Positions 23,301-33,510 of a stretch of 62,000 nucleotides of DNA are shown piece by piece. How positions within the stretch are numbered: position 1 is the stretch's first letter; every line of letters begins with the position of its first letter. The DNA lies in contig CM043964.1 in assembly GCA_014529385.2 (NCBI GenBank), positions 908,997 through 970,996 on the forward strand, given 5' to 3'. Under the pieces are notes generated by a model. It was not told the origin of the DNA. It searched no databases and saw only the letters and a list, made by a program, of their open reading frames with translations. The translations under genes were made by a program, and so were the position numbers. This stretch comes from Adiantum capillus-veneris. Lineage: Eukaryota; Streptophyta; Polypodiopsida; Polypodiales; Pteridaceae.

Positions 23301-23545
23301 CACTACAAGAGGTTGTGTGCACTTGTGATGCTGTTAGCGACGGAAATACATTGCGTTTTTATACTCCTCGGCGGCACTAAGACCGTCGCTAACAACGTCG
23401 ATAGGGGAATGTGGCTATAATCATCGCTATATGCGTTGTTATCGCCATCGCTATATAGAATGATCATAGCGACGCTTACAGACCACCTATAGCGACGTTC
23501 ATAACGATGATGGAGAGCATTATATAGCGACACCCGAGAGTAAAT
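23301..23545 (-). repeat. CACTA-1 3' terminus and subterminal repeats
   Basis: CACTACAAGAGG is followed by variants of TAGCGACG / CGTCGCTA (for example GTCGCTAACAACGTCG, TCATCGCTATATGCG, CATAGCGACGCTTAC, CTATAGCGACG). These short motifs are the kind bound by TNPA-like proteins in En/Spm elements. The order matches the 3' end of CACTA-2 (32260-32534) in reverse complement. Confidence 0.85.
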
Positions 23546-23568
23546 TTTTTTGGTGGCAGGGCATTCCC

Positions 23569-23742
23569 CATCAATCATATTGAATGTTTCAATAATAGAG
23601 TAAACCTAAATGAATCCAAGATAAGCCCAGATTCACCTTTGAAAGTTAAGGCACCCATCAACCATATTGAATGTTTCAATAATAGAGTAAACCTTAATGA
23701 ATCCAAGATAAGCCCACATTCACCTTTGAAAGAAAGTGCAAG
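23569..23742. repeat. 87-bp tandem duplication
   Basis: CATCAA(T/C)CATATTGAATG starts at 23569 and again at 23656. The two 87-bp units differ at only a few positions. CACTA-2 lacks this duplication at the matching place (about 32200). Confidence 0.85.
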
Positions 23743-24065
23743 CTTAGATATAGACCCGATGTAGTCACCCACTAGACAATATAACCATTAACTCCATCAT
23801 GCTTAGTATTCTTTGTAGAATAAAGGTATAAAACTGACAAAAGTAAATTGATGAAAGTAAATCAATGACAATTGTACACATCATAAGCAAAATCACTTGA
23901 TTGTTAAACTTTGCAAATGTAATAGTTACAGCACCATTGTCATTATTGAGGAAATATACATGGTTTTCCAATAGTTACAAAAAGACGTATAAACGTCATC
24001 TCATGATACATATGCTATGACAAAAGGAAACTAATGCTATCTAGCTAAGGCTAGACTGGCGTCGT

Positions 24066-24545
24066 CTAATCAGACGTTCCATCGCGTCCAAGCGGTGTAT
24101 CTGTCGGATTCTGCAAAAAAGAACAATAAGACAGCTTTCTATAAGTATAAACATATAATTTACAAAACAATACAACAAATAGAAAAGAGTAAACCCTAAT
24201 ACTAATCATGCCACCGCGAGAACTCAGAATGTCCATCAGGGCGTTTAAGCCCTTCCTGCCTGCGTACTTGCATTCGTACAGTGTGGGGTCACGTCTTGTC
24301 ATCGACCACTGTCAAAACATACAAAGAATCAATTATGTTAGAATTTAAAAACCCCTAAACCCTCGCATTTGAACCTTCATCAGGTCTTCATTGAAGCGGT
24401 CATCCCATGTTCAATCAGGAACTCGTCATGCACCATGCTGATGACTCTGTCTTTTAAATCACTTGGTACTTCACTCCAGGTGTTTAGTATGTAGTGTCTA
24501 AACACATGAGATCAAACACCGCGCATGCGTGAGATCACCTTTTAG
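24066..24545 (-). pseudogene. CACTA-1 TNPA-like gene, internally deleted
   Basis: On the minus strand, 24066-24302 carries the last two exons of the TNPA-like gene: RRDPTLYECKYAGRKGLNAL..DILSSRGGM, a GT..AG intron, then NPTDTPLGRDGTSD and a stop. This matches 31651-31898 of CACTA-2. 24378-24545 carries an earlier part (matching 31155-31320). The intervening ~290 bases of the CACTA-2 order are missing, joined near 24355-24378. A second junction near 24545 jumps to the intron after transposase exon 4, deleting DUF4216 and the start of this gene. Confidence 0.8.
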
Positions 24546-24555
24546 AAAGTCACTA

Positions 24556-24859
24556 GTTGTACATTGCAAACTTACCTTGGTCGCGCAACCCCGAGAGTAC
24601 TCCCACTTCTCCTCAGTCACTTGTTCACCGCACTGTTGTGCGCTTTTCTATTGATTGTGCAACCATCTTAAGCTCATGAATGTTGGTAGGCTCTCCAGAC
24701 CTGCCGAATAGTGCCTCGATGGTCGTCTTCCCCATCTCCACTCGATTCGTACCCTTTGTCACTCTTGCTTTGCATCTTCATATTATGAAATCCACTTTTG
24801 CATCATTGGATTGTGAAGCATGTAAAATCGGTTGATTTTAGCCTCTAGATATTCCATCA
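24556..24859 (-). pseudogene. CACTA-1 transposase, end of exon 4
   Basis: On the minus strand this matches 29195-29510 of CACTA-2, including SLPTFMSLRWL-type sequence and the exon-intron junction ACCAAG|GTAAGTTTGC. It is continuous with 32535 once CACTA-2 is removed. The 3' portion expected next (DUF4216) is deleted. Confidence 0.85.
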
Positions 24860-24980
24860 CACTACAAGAGGCTATTCATATTAGCGACGCTCACACAGTG
24901 ACGCTCAAAAACAAAATTCCCGGCATCGCTATGAGCGTCGCAAATTTCTTTGTAAATTTGCGACGCTCATAGCGACGCCA
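24860..24980 (+). repeat. CACTA-2 5' terminal and subterminal repeats
   Basis: CACTACAAGAGG is followed by AGCGACGCTCAC, GTGACGCTC, CATCGCTATGAGCGTCGC, then GCGACGCTCATAGCGACGCC. The two halves around 24930-24980 form an inverted repeat (ATGAGCGTCGCAAATTT..AAATTTGCGACGCTCAT). Confidence 0.88.
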
Positions 24981-25075
24981 GCTGGGGTAAAAAAATAACC
25001 GAGCGCGCCCAAAAACTCAGATCTCAGATCTGAGTTTTTCGGCGCCCTCAAGCAAGGAGCAGGTAACGCTCTCCC

Positions 25076-25078
<3 letters not shown>

Positions 25079-25125
<47 letters not shown>

Positions 25126-25128
25126 CTC

Positions 25129-25159
<31 letters not shown>

Positions 25160-25282
25160 AGAGGAAGGAGAGCCAGGTATGCTCCTTCCCTCTCCTCATT
25201 CTCATGTTCCCTTCCCCTCTTTCTCTCTCCCTCTCTCTCTCTCTCACACACACACATACACACACACACACATAGTGTTTTT

Positions 25283-25313
<31 letters not shown>

Positions 25314-25545
25314 AACAAAAACAAAAACGCACACACACATACATAAACAAAGAATGCACACACACATTGAGAGAGAAAAAGAGAGAGAGAGCATGCATAA
25401 ACAAAAAACGCACGCATTGAGAGAGAAAAAGAGAGAGAGAACATGCATAAACAAAAAACACACACATTGAGAGAGGAAAAGAGAGAGAAAACATGCATAC
25501 GATCCAAAAAAACGCACACACATTGAGAGAGAAAGAGAGAGAAAC
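25079..25545. repeat. CACTA-2 leader: microsatellites and a ~57-bp minisatellite
   Basis: (CT)n spans 25079-25121, with (CA)n at about 25130-25155 and (AG)n at 25285-25308. From about 25340 four units of roughly 57 bp follow (CACACATTGAGAGAGAAAAA then GAGAGAGA, CATGCATAAACAAAAA). Long frames here are only repeat translation (CVCV, SLSL). Confidence 0.9.
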
Positions 25546-25904
25546 TAATTTAACGTCGTAGGAAACTAATTAAAATTAAAAGACCTAAAGATCTAGCCGA
25601 CGAGGAGTTGAACTCAAGACCTATTATTCAAGAGGGAAATGGCATAATCAATCTATCATACTTGGCATGGGTGATAGAAAGGTTATACCATTTATCTCTT
25701 TTTATTGGCACACACATCCACACACGCGCACACACACAAGAAGAAGAGAGTTATAACGTCGTAGGAAACTATCTTAAAAGACGTTAAAGATTAGGTTATA
25801 TGTAGACTTACATTAAATTAGATTTAGGTTTATTTTTAACTATATTTACGTTTATTTAAGCTAGATTTAGATTTACGTTATATTAGATTAGATTTAGGTC
25901 TCCA

Positions 25905-26100
25905 TAGACAGCGATGCCTGCATGAAGCGGGTGAAGAAAGCCCTCAATGGAATATAGGGTATTGCTGCCTTCACTCATGGTGGGCTCCGTCGATCCAAAA
26001 GTATTGGTGAAATGTCTTCAGAAGATAGGGAAGAAGGTGGATCTTCAGGGCGGCAAGAGTCACTACATCCCCGACACAATGACCATCTAGACAACCTCTA
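25905..26100 (+). pseudogene. Captured HMA-domain gene fragment inside CACTA-2
   Basis: Two adjacent frames give the heavy-metal-associated fold sequence of plant HIPP/copper-chaperone proteins. About 25912-25960 reads ACMKRVKKALNGI, with one Cys of the usual metal-binding C-x-x-C kept. About 25980-26050 reads VGSVDPKVLVKCLQKIGKKV, the expected second beta-alpha-beta half. A stop and a +1 shift with a short loss lie between them. The fragment is more GC-rich than its AT-rich surroundings and is flanked by direct repeats of about 50 bp (ACTTAC(A/G)TTAAATTAGA..TTTATTT at 25808 and 26107). The TNP2 and TNPA genes lie downstream. It is a captured host exon, not a working gene. Confidence 0.7.
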
Positions 26101-26476
26101 GTCATTAGACTTACGTTAAATTAGATTTAGCTTTATTTTTAGTTAGATTTACGTTTATTTAGATTTACGCTTATTTACGTTAGATCGAGTCCACGCAAGA
26201 ATTACTTACGGTTTAGGGTTTAGAGTTAGACGAACAGTGAAAAGATCTACTGTGAAAAGATGTTAAGATGAAGTGAAGTGCTATAGATAGAGAAGAGGCA
26301 AAGGGGTTTTGTCCACTACATGCAGTATCATGTAGACGTGGGTGTGTAGATTTCTTGTACCCACAAATATATGTATTGACCAATAAAGACGAGATTATAA
26401 CCTGGTGGTTCTGATCTCTGTGCACCTCTAGACCGAGGTGTGCGGGGATTGGACATGACTAGAGAATGTGAGGTAA

Positions 26477-26479
<3 letters not shown>

Positions 26480-26517
<38 letters not shown>

Positions 26518-26522
26518 GAGAG
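26480..26522. repeat. (GA)n upstream of the transposase start
   Basis: About 20 GA units with one CGAG interruption. CACTA-1 carries the same tract at the equivalent place (50354-50413), expanded. Confidence 0.9.
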
Positions 26523-26588
26523 ATAAGACGAAGAATGCCAATAGAATATTAAATTTTTTGTCCAGGTTATAAGTTTTTTATCCTCATT

Positions 26589-29500
26589 ATGAGTAGCGAC
26601 GAGGATGTGGGACCGTCCAACCGAAACACCTATCTCTCAACGAGGGTCTTATGTCCTTGTAATCAATGCAAGCATGCTGTGCGACGGACAAGACGTGTTT
26701 CTTTGCAGCACGTTCGCGAATTTGGCGAGTTCGATCCATCTATTATAGATCGAGTTGTTGCCAATTATAACTCGTCGGACTCTGACGCTGGCCAACAAGC
26801 AGCAATCTTGCAACCCAATAGACGTGTTCGCAGGCGCTTTGGTCAAGCAGCATATGTGAGGCCACAAGATGTATCCTCTGACAGCTCGGGGGATGATCAT
26901 GCAGAGCACATTCCCAAAGAGGCAATGTTTGAGCCCGAGATTGATGAAATGATCGAGACGATCATGGATTCAGAAAGGCTTATCTATGATGATATGAAAA
27001 GTGAAGCCGATACGCCATTGTATAATGGAGCACGTATGTCTAGATTGAAAGCACTCCTGGTTCTTCTCAACATGCAGGCAAAGTTTGGATGGAGTGACAC
27101 TAGCGTCACAGCGCTTTTCAGGTGATCTATTACAATTAGTTTACTTTAATAGAACTCTAAATGTATAATGATCTGATAGATTTTTACACGACTATATCAT
27201 ATTTTTATGTTGTGTAGATTGCTGAAAGAGCACATACTACCAGCTGACAATGTGATGCTAGATTCCCGAGATGAAGCAAGAAAGATTTTGCGAAACTTGG
27301 GGATGGATTACAATTCTATCCACGCTTGTCCTAATGACTGCATTCTTTTCAGAGGGGAATACATAGACATGGAGAAGTGTCCGAAATGTGATTCCGAAAG
27401 ATATCGAGTAGATCTCCACGGGACAAAAATTCCACAAAAAGTTTTGCAACATTTCCCTCTGCTTCCTCGCATCAAGCATTTCTTCGAATGTAAGTCCATG
27501 GCCGCCCTAGCATCATGGCATGAGGAGAATAAATCTTCGGATGGTGTGCTACGAATTCCTGCAGATTGCGTAGCATGGAAACATATAGATGGAACATGGT
27601 CGGATTTTGCCAAGGAAGCTCGAAATTTGCGCTTAGGCCTGGCTATGGATGGCGTAAATCCATTTGGTCAAAGATCAACATCTTACAGTGTATGGCCCGT
27701 TGTCATCGTCAACTACAACATTCCCCCGTGGTTGACTACGAAGAAGGGGCACCTATGGCTAAGCTTGATTGTGCCAGGGCGATATAAAGTGGGGAATATG
27801 GATGTGTATCTTCGTCCACTATTGGAAGAGCTACAACAATTGTGGATTGGCATAGAGGTGGTGGATATGAGCCGACACACAGGACGACGGAATGCTTTGA
27901 TCAGAGGCATTCTAATGTGGACCATGCATGACTATCCCGGGCTAACAGAATGCTCAGGTGATCTATTGACACTCCTCACTCAGACACTGTAAATCTTGTT
28001 TTTTCCCATAGTTGATCTATTATCATGTGTATACATGCAGGGCTTCAAACAAGCAGATACAGAGCATGTGTCACATGTGGACCTAGACTGAATGCACGTA
28101 GGGCACCCTCACTGAAGAAGCAAATCTACGAAGGTCATCAAGCGTATCTTCCAGAGAATCATGTGTTACACGATGGCTTTTTGGGAAGAGAGCCACCAAG
28201 GATGTCTGCACAAGAATGGTTAGAGCAGAAGGAGATGTGCGATGACGGATTGCCTCCAGGGATGAAGAGACTATCTCTATGGTACGAGTTACCATACTGG
28301 CCCTGACTCATGATCAATCACTTGCTCGATCCAATGCACATATTCAAGAATGTGGGTAATCTACTATGGGACCATTTGACCGGCAAGAAAGATACTTTGG
28401 GAGCCAGAGTTCACCTTAGAAATGTGGATCGTATGGAGCAATATTGGCCGCAAATAGCGTCTGATGGATCGATAAAACTCCCTAAAGCACCATGGATTTT
28501 CACAGGAGCCCAAGAACGCAAAGTAAAAGAGACCATTCGATCTTTACGGACCCCCACTGGCGTAATGCACTCGCTCCAAACGTGTTTTACTAAAGAAGGA
28601 AAGCTTACCGGTTTGAAGTCACACGATTGGCATAAAATGTGTCAGGTACGTTCATAATGGACTTTGATATCATTGCATAAAATGTGGACTTTAATATCAT
28701 TGCTACACATACTTTACAGTTTATTTTACCGGTTGCCATTGAGGGATGTTTGTCTCTCGACATCCGTAACACAATCTACAAACTTGCAAAGCTGGTGCAA
28801 TGGATCTCACAAAAGGAGATCAACGTAGACTCCATACCATTCGCCAAACTAAATGCTGCGGAGCTTGTGTGCATGTTTGAGAAACATTTTCCTACTACAA
28901 TGCTAACCATTCAGGTGCATCTTCTTGTTCACATAGTTGATGAGGTGGAAATAGCTGGCACAGTTCATTCCAGATGGATGTTCTTCTTAGAGCGTTTCAT
29001 GAAAAATCTTAAGGGATATGTGCGTCAAAAGGCACGTCCGGAGGATAGCATGGCAGAAGGTTGGTTGGTATCAGAGTCCCTAGTGTACATTGGAGAGTGG
29101 CTAGACGGATTTGATAAATCCCGGGACACGCTATGGCGAACCATAGATGATGAGCGTATATCTGGGATTGTCATGTGCAATCTCGGTGTTGAGAAGAAGA
29201 TGACGGAAGATCTAGAGGCTAAAATCAACCGATTTTGCATGCTTCACAATCCAGTGATGCAAAAGTGGATTTCACAATATGAGGATGCAAAGCAAGAGCG
29301 ACAAAGGGCACGAATCGAGTGGAGACGGGGAAGACGACCACCAATGCACTATCCAGCGGTTCTGGAGAGCCTACCAACCTTCATGAGCTTAAGATGGTTG
29401 CACAACCAATTGAAAAGCGCACAACAATGCGGTGACGAAGTAACTGAAGAAGAGTGGGAGTACTCTCGGGGTTGCGCGACCAAGGTAAGTTTGCAATGTA

Positions 29501-30316
29501 CGACTAGCAAGTGACTTTATTTATAAAAGTTTGAACGGCCACTCATAATCTTTGCTCGTTGTAGTATAAGTCATACACAGCAGCATGGTGTAAAGGTCGA
29601 CATTTTAGGGTGGAACGAATCGACAAAAAGCGTTTTACTCAAGATTGTGGAATCATGGCAAAATTTGAACAGTCTAGTTGACGACGTTCCTCTGATGCAG
29701 ATCCTGTGGTGGCGGAACTCACTTACTTCGGCACGCTGCAAGAGATTTTGAGGATCGATTACAGAGGATTTTTTGTCGACTTGTTCGACGTGCAATGGTT
29801 CAAGATAATCATGGAGGGTGGCAACGCTACTGTGCATAGAGGAGAGTCTGGTTTTCTTGAGGTGATTCTACTAAGAAATGGACTGACCTAAGAGACACTT
29901 TCGTACTACCCGAGCATTGTGAACAAGTAAGTATGTAAATAGTTAACATCCCCCTTTTACAAGTTATGTGCTTGAAAGCTCTCATGTAAGTTATGTGGCT
30001 CTGGCAGGTAATATTTCATCCTACAAAGTCTACATCAAACTGGTGGTACGTCATAGAGGTAGCCCCTCGTAGTGCAAGGACGTATGAAGGCTACCATGTG
30101 CCAATCACAACGACATCAATGGAGGAGATCAGAGAAGATGCTCAATCAGAAGCCGCTGCGGTGGTGCCAGACGAGCATCAAGATGCTACTACTCTATATG
30201 GGGTGCATGCAGAGGAGCTACAAAATGAAACAGAGGATATGTGTTTAAACGGAGAGCTCTATATAGATATAGGAAGTTATGCTAAGTTATGCGAGGATGA
30301 GAGAGAGATCTCTTAA
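26589..30316 (+). pseudogene. CACTA-2 TNP2-like transposase, six exons, broken
   Basis: The inferred exons are 26589-27121, 27218-27957, 28041-28645, 28720-29484, 29565-29926 and 30008-30316, all with GT..AG borders and matching phases. Domains in order are: an N-terminal transposase-associated Cys region (CPCNQC); Transposase_21 (PF02992), with LGLAMDGVNPFGQRSTSYSV, WPVVIVNYNIPPW, MDVYLRPLLEELQQLWIG and LLDPMHIFKNV; DUF4218 (LPVAIEGCLSL, VHLLVHIVDEVE, RWMFFLERFM); and DUF4216 (TYFGTLQEIL, DYRGFFVDLF). Breaks are TGA at 28304-28306 where CACTA-1 has CAA, TGA at 29679-29681 in exon 5, and a one-base loss near 29865. The enzyme would cut and join element ends; this copy cannot encode it whole. 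Confidence 0.88.
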
Positions 30317-30588
30317 AGCCACAAATATTGTATTTGAACAATTTTGCTCCGTGTTGTAAAAGCTCTGGCTCTCTAAGTACCTTCCATGGTGTATAACGCT
30401 CTTTTCTACTCGCGCTCACATCTTTTGATTGAAAATTCTGAGTTTTCGACTTGCCTCTTCTATCACTCAATTCATTGCGTCATTGTATTTATATGCGTCA
30501 TTACGTCATTGTATTTAATGGTCTTTGCGTCATTGTCTACTCTATTCATTCAATATTAAGTTTAAATATTCGTGTGTTTAATGCAGGT

Positions 30589-31898
30589 ATGGATGATGAG
30601 GAGTTTCTTTCTTCTTTGTCACCGCAGCAAAGACAGTGGTACGTGGAGCGTCATCGCTCTGGCGCATCATCCCGCGTTCCTACTCCATCCGCATCTCCCT
30701 CTCTTTCGGAGCATTCGGCGCGCTCCGAAGCTTCGGCGTCGACGAGACGAGCTTCACACTCGTCTAGACACCGGCGCTCTAGTGGTGGCGGTGGCGGTTG
30801 TTGTGGGGATTCCGCCACCGATGCCTCGACACCGCCTCGTGTTCGACGAGGCTCTTTACCCTCCCCTTATTTGCCCGCCCCCACACCAGCCACAGCATCG
30901 CCATCTACGCCAGGTTTTGCACGGCTGACTGTTCCTAGAAGCTACACACCTCTACCTACTCCGCCAGGAGCCACCCCACTCGACACTCCTCGCTTCGGGG
31001 CCCAGACGCCGGTGGAGACACCTGACGTCCGTACCCCCATCGACACGACGCTAGAGACCCCTGCCGGGACACCCAGGTTCACGCATCACCGGCCAGAGGG
31101 CTTGTCTTACTCCGTCGACATCCGCGGCGGTATCATCATGGATGATGACGACAAGAAGGTGATCTCGCGCATGCGTGGTCTTTGCTCTCAGCTGTTTAGA
31201 CACTACATACTAAACAAATGGAGTGAAGTACCAAGTGATTTAAAAAACAGAGTCATCAGCATACTTCATGATGAGTTTCCCATTCCAACACGGGATCAGC
31301 GCTTCAATGAAGACCTGATGAAGATTCGAATGCGCGAATACTGCAAACACAAGCGTTCCGAAGTGCAAAAAGAAATCAAGAATGGGTGGAACAGGCCAGA
31401 TTGGCTGGCCAAAGAAGATTGGAAGAATGCGAAGAAAGCAGCGCGTGAGAATCCCGACAAGTGGAAGCAACAAAAGGATGCAGCCAGAGCGCGAGTAGAG
31501 GCAGGGAGCTCGCACCACTTGGGGAGCGGTGGATGGGCATCATTTGAGGCCGATTTTATAAGTGTTTTCACATTGCTCTTTATGTTTGATAGTTTAGGGT
31601 TTATGAGTTTTTTAGTTCTAACATAATGAAATCTTTGTATGTTTTGACAGTGGTCGATGACAGGACGTGATCCCACACCGTACGAGCGCGAGTACGCAGG
31701 CAGGAAGGGCTTAAACGCCTTGATGGACATTCTCAGTTCTCGCGGCGGCATGGTTAGTATTAGGGTTTACTCTTTTTTATTTTTTGTATTGTTTTATAAA
31801 TGTCGTTATATGTTTATACTTACTGAAAGCTGTCTTATTGTCTTTTTTTGCAGAATCCGACAGATACGCCGCTTGGACGCGATGAGACGTCTGACTAG
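30589..31898 (+). CDS. CACTA-2 TNPA-like DNA-binding protein (Transposase_24/PttA type)
   Basis: The start is ATG at 30589 (MDDEEFLSSLSPQQRQWYVE). Exon 1 is open past 31548. It encodes a Ser/Pro/Thr-rich low-complexity N-terminus (about residues 20-180), then a conserved Lys/Trp-rich domain: MRGLCSQLFRHYILNKWSEV, NRPDWLAKEDWKNAKKAA and SSHHLGSGGWASFEADF, typical of plant PttA/En/Spm transposases. Exon 2 (31651 or slightly later to 31752) reads GRDPTPYEREYAGRKGLNAL, and exon 3 (31854-31898) ends at TAG. The donor of intron 1 is unclear (between about 31500 and 31562). In En/Spm elements the equivalent protein binds subterminal repeats and aids transposition. No stop is seen, unlike the neighbouring transposase. 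Confidence 0.75.
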
Positions 31899-32259
31899 AC
31901 GACGTCAGTTTAGCCGTAGCTAGATAGCATTAGTTTAGGGTTTCTCATAGCTTATGTATCATGAGACGGATTTTATACGTCTTTTTGAACCACGTATATT
32001 ATTACATTTGTCACCGCAGTTCCTTTTGCCAATCAATTCTTTATGCCTATGATGTTGTACAATTGTCATTATTACATTTGTCAATCAATTCATTTTGCCT
32101 ATGATGTGTACAATTGTCAATTTTGCAAACAATGCGTCTTGTGGGTGACTATTTTGGGTCTATTATCTACCCTTGCACTTTTTTTAAAAAGTGAATCAAG
32201 TACAATATGGTTGATGGGTGGCATGGCATTCAATGCCCTGCCACCAAAAAAAAATTCTC

Positions 32260-32534
32260 TCGGGCGTCGCTATAAGCGTCGCTATTTATGGCTCTGTAGC
32301 GTCGCTATGAGCGTCGCTATAGTCTTCTGTGTAAACGTCGCTATATGCGTCGCTATAGGCGTCGCTATATGTGTCACTATACGCGTCGCTATATAGCGAC
32401 GCTCATAGCGACGCATATAGCGACGCTCTCGTAGTGACGCTCGTAGCGACGGTTTTAGCGACGCCGGGGGTTATAAAAACCCAGTGTATTTCTGTCGCTA
32501 ACAGCGTCACAAGAGCACACAAGCTCTTGTAGTT
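32260..32534 (+). repeat. CACTA-2 3' subterminal array and terminus
   Basis: About 15 copies of GCGTCGCTATA-type 10-12-mers lie in both orientations: direct at 32272-32395, inverted (TATAGCGACGC) at 32390-32460. They are followed by CTGTCGCTAACAGCGTCAC and the inverted terminus ending CTCTTGTAGT. The switch of orientation near 32393 creates a large imperfect hairpin. Confidence 0.9.
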
Positions 32535-33510
32535 TCATCTTCTTCTCAACACCCAGATTGCACATGATAATCCCATATATGCGCTCATCATCTATGGTTC
32601 GCCATAGCATGTCCCGGGCTTTATCAAATCCGTCTAGCCACTCTCCAATGAAACTAGGGACTCTGATACTAGCCAACCTTCTACCATGCTACCCTTCGGA
32701 TCTGCCTTCTGACGCACATATCCCTTGAGCATTTTCATGAAACGTTCTAAAAAGAACATCCATCTAGAATGTACTGTGCCAGCTATTTCCACCTCATCAA
32801 CTATGTGAACAAGAAGATGCACCTGAATGGTTAGCATGGTAGTAGGAAAGTGTTTCTCAAATATGCACACAACCTCCGCAGTGTTTAGTTTGGCAAATGG
32901 TATGGAGTCTACGTTGATCTCCTTTGTGAGATCCATTGCACCAACTTCACAAGTTTGTAGATATTTTTATGGACGTCAAGAGACAAAAATCCCTCAATGG
33001 CGACCGGTAAAATAAACTGCAAAACACATGCAACAATGATATTAAAATCCACACACAAATTTGTTAAACAATTCCCACTATGATATATTCCATTTCAAAC
33101 ATACCTGACACATTTTATGCCAGTCGTGGGACTTCAAACCGGCAAGCTTTTCTTCTTTAGTAAAACACATTTGGAGCGAGTGCATTACGCCAGTGGGGGT
33201 CCGCATAGATCGAATGGTTTCTTTTACTTTGTGTTCTTGGGCTCCTGTGAAAATCCAATATTGCTCCATACAATCCACATTTGTAAGGTCAACCTTGGCT
33301 CCGAAAGTATCTTTCTTGCCGGTCAGATGGTCCCATAGCAGATTATCCACATTCTTGAATATGTGCATTGGATCGAGTAAGTGATTGATCATGAGTTGGG
33401 ACCAATATTGTACCTCGTACTATAGAGAGAGTCTCTTTATCCCTGGGGGAAAATCGTCATCACACATCTCCTTCTCCTCTAACCATGCTTCTGCAGACAT
33501 CCTTGGTGGT
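32535..33510 (-). pseudogene. CACTA-1 transposase, exon 3 (end) and exon 4 (start)
   Basis: On the minus strand, 33392-33113 reads MINHLLDPMHIFKNVDNLL, HLTGKKDTFGAKVDL and LKSHDWHKMC, and 33010-32535 reads FAKLNTAEVVCIFEKHFPTT then VHLLVHIVDEVEIAGTVHSR. These are the Transposase_21 end and DUF4218 of CACTA-2. At the CACTA-2 stop position it has a sense codon (CAA). It lacks about 15 residues after EQYW and has a frameshift near 32640. Gypsy-1 cuts exon 3 at 33510/42795 and CACTA-2 cuts exon 4 at 32535/24859. Confidence 0.85.

Larger units (their letters stand above)
24860..32534 (+). mobile_element. CACTA-2: near-complete CACTA (En/Spm) element
   Basis: This 7,675-bp element starts CACTACAAGAGG (24860) and ends GCTCTTGTAGTT (32534); the expected final base is G. 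It is flanked by a 3-bp duplication, TCA (24857-24859 and 32535-32537). In order it holds 5' subterminal repeats, a microsatellite-rich leader with an HMA-domain fragment, a six-exon TNP2-like transposase gene, a three-exon TNPA-like gene and a 3' subterminal repeat array. Excising it with one TCA rejoins the CACTA-1 transposase sequence (..AAGATGA|TGGAATATCTAG.. against ..AAGATGACGGAAGATCTAG.. in CACTA-2 itself). Confidence 0.92.

Noticed and set aside
25017-25523. Long minus-strand frames (about 160 codons)
   Set aside because: Translation of (CT)n/(CA)n and the minisatellite in all three frames; low complexity, within the CACTA-2 leader.
25590-25660. Possible tRNA-like stretch (GAGGAGTTGAACTCAAGACC)
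   Set aside because: It resembles a T-arm on the minus strand, but I could not fold an acceptor stem or anticodon arm around it.
32260-32480. CRISPR-like appearance of short regular repeats
   Set aside because: The repeats are direct and inverted 10-12-mers without unique spacers, located at a CACTA terminus in plant DNA.
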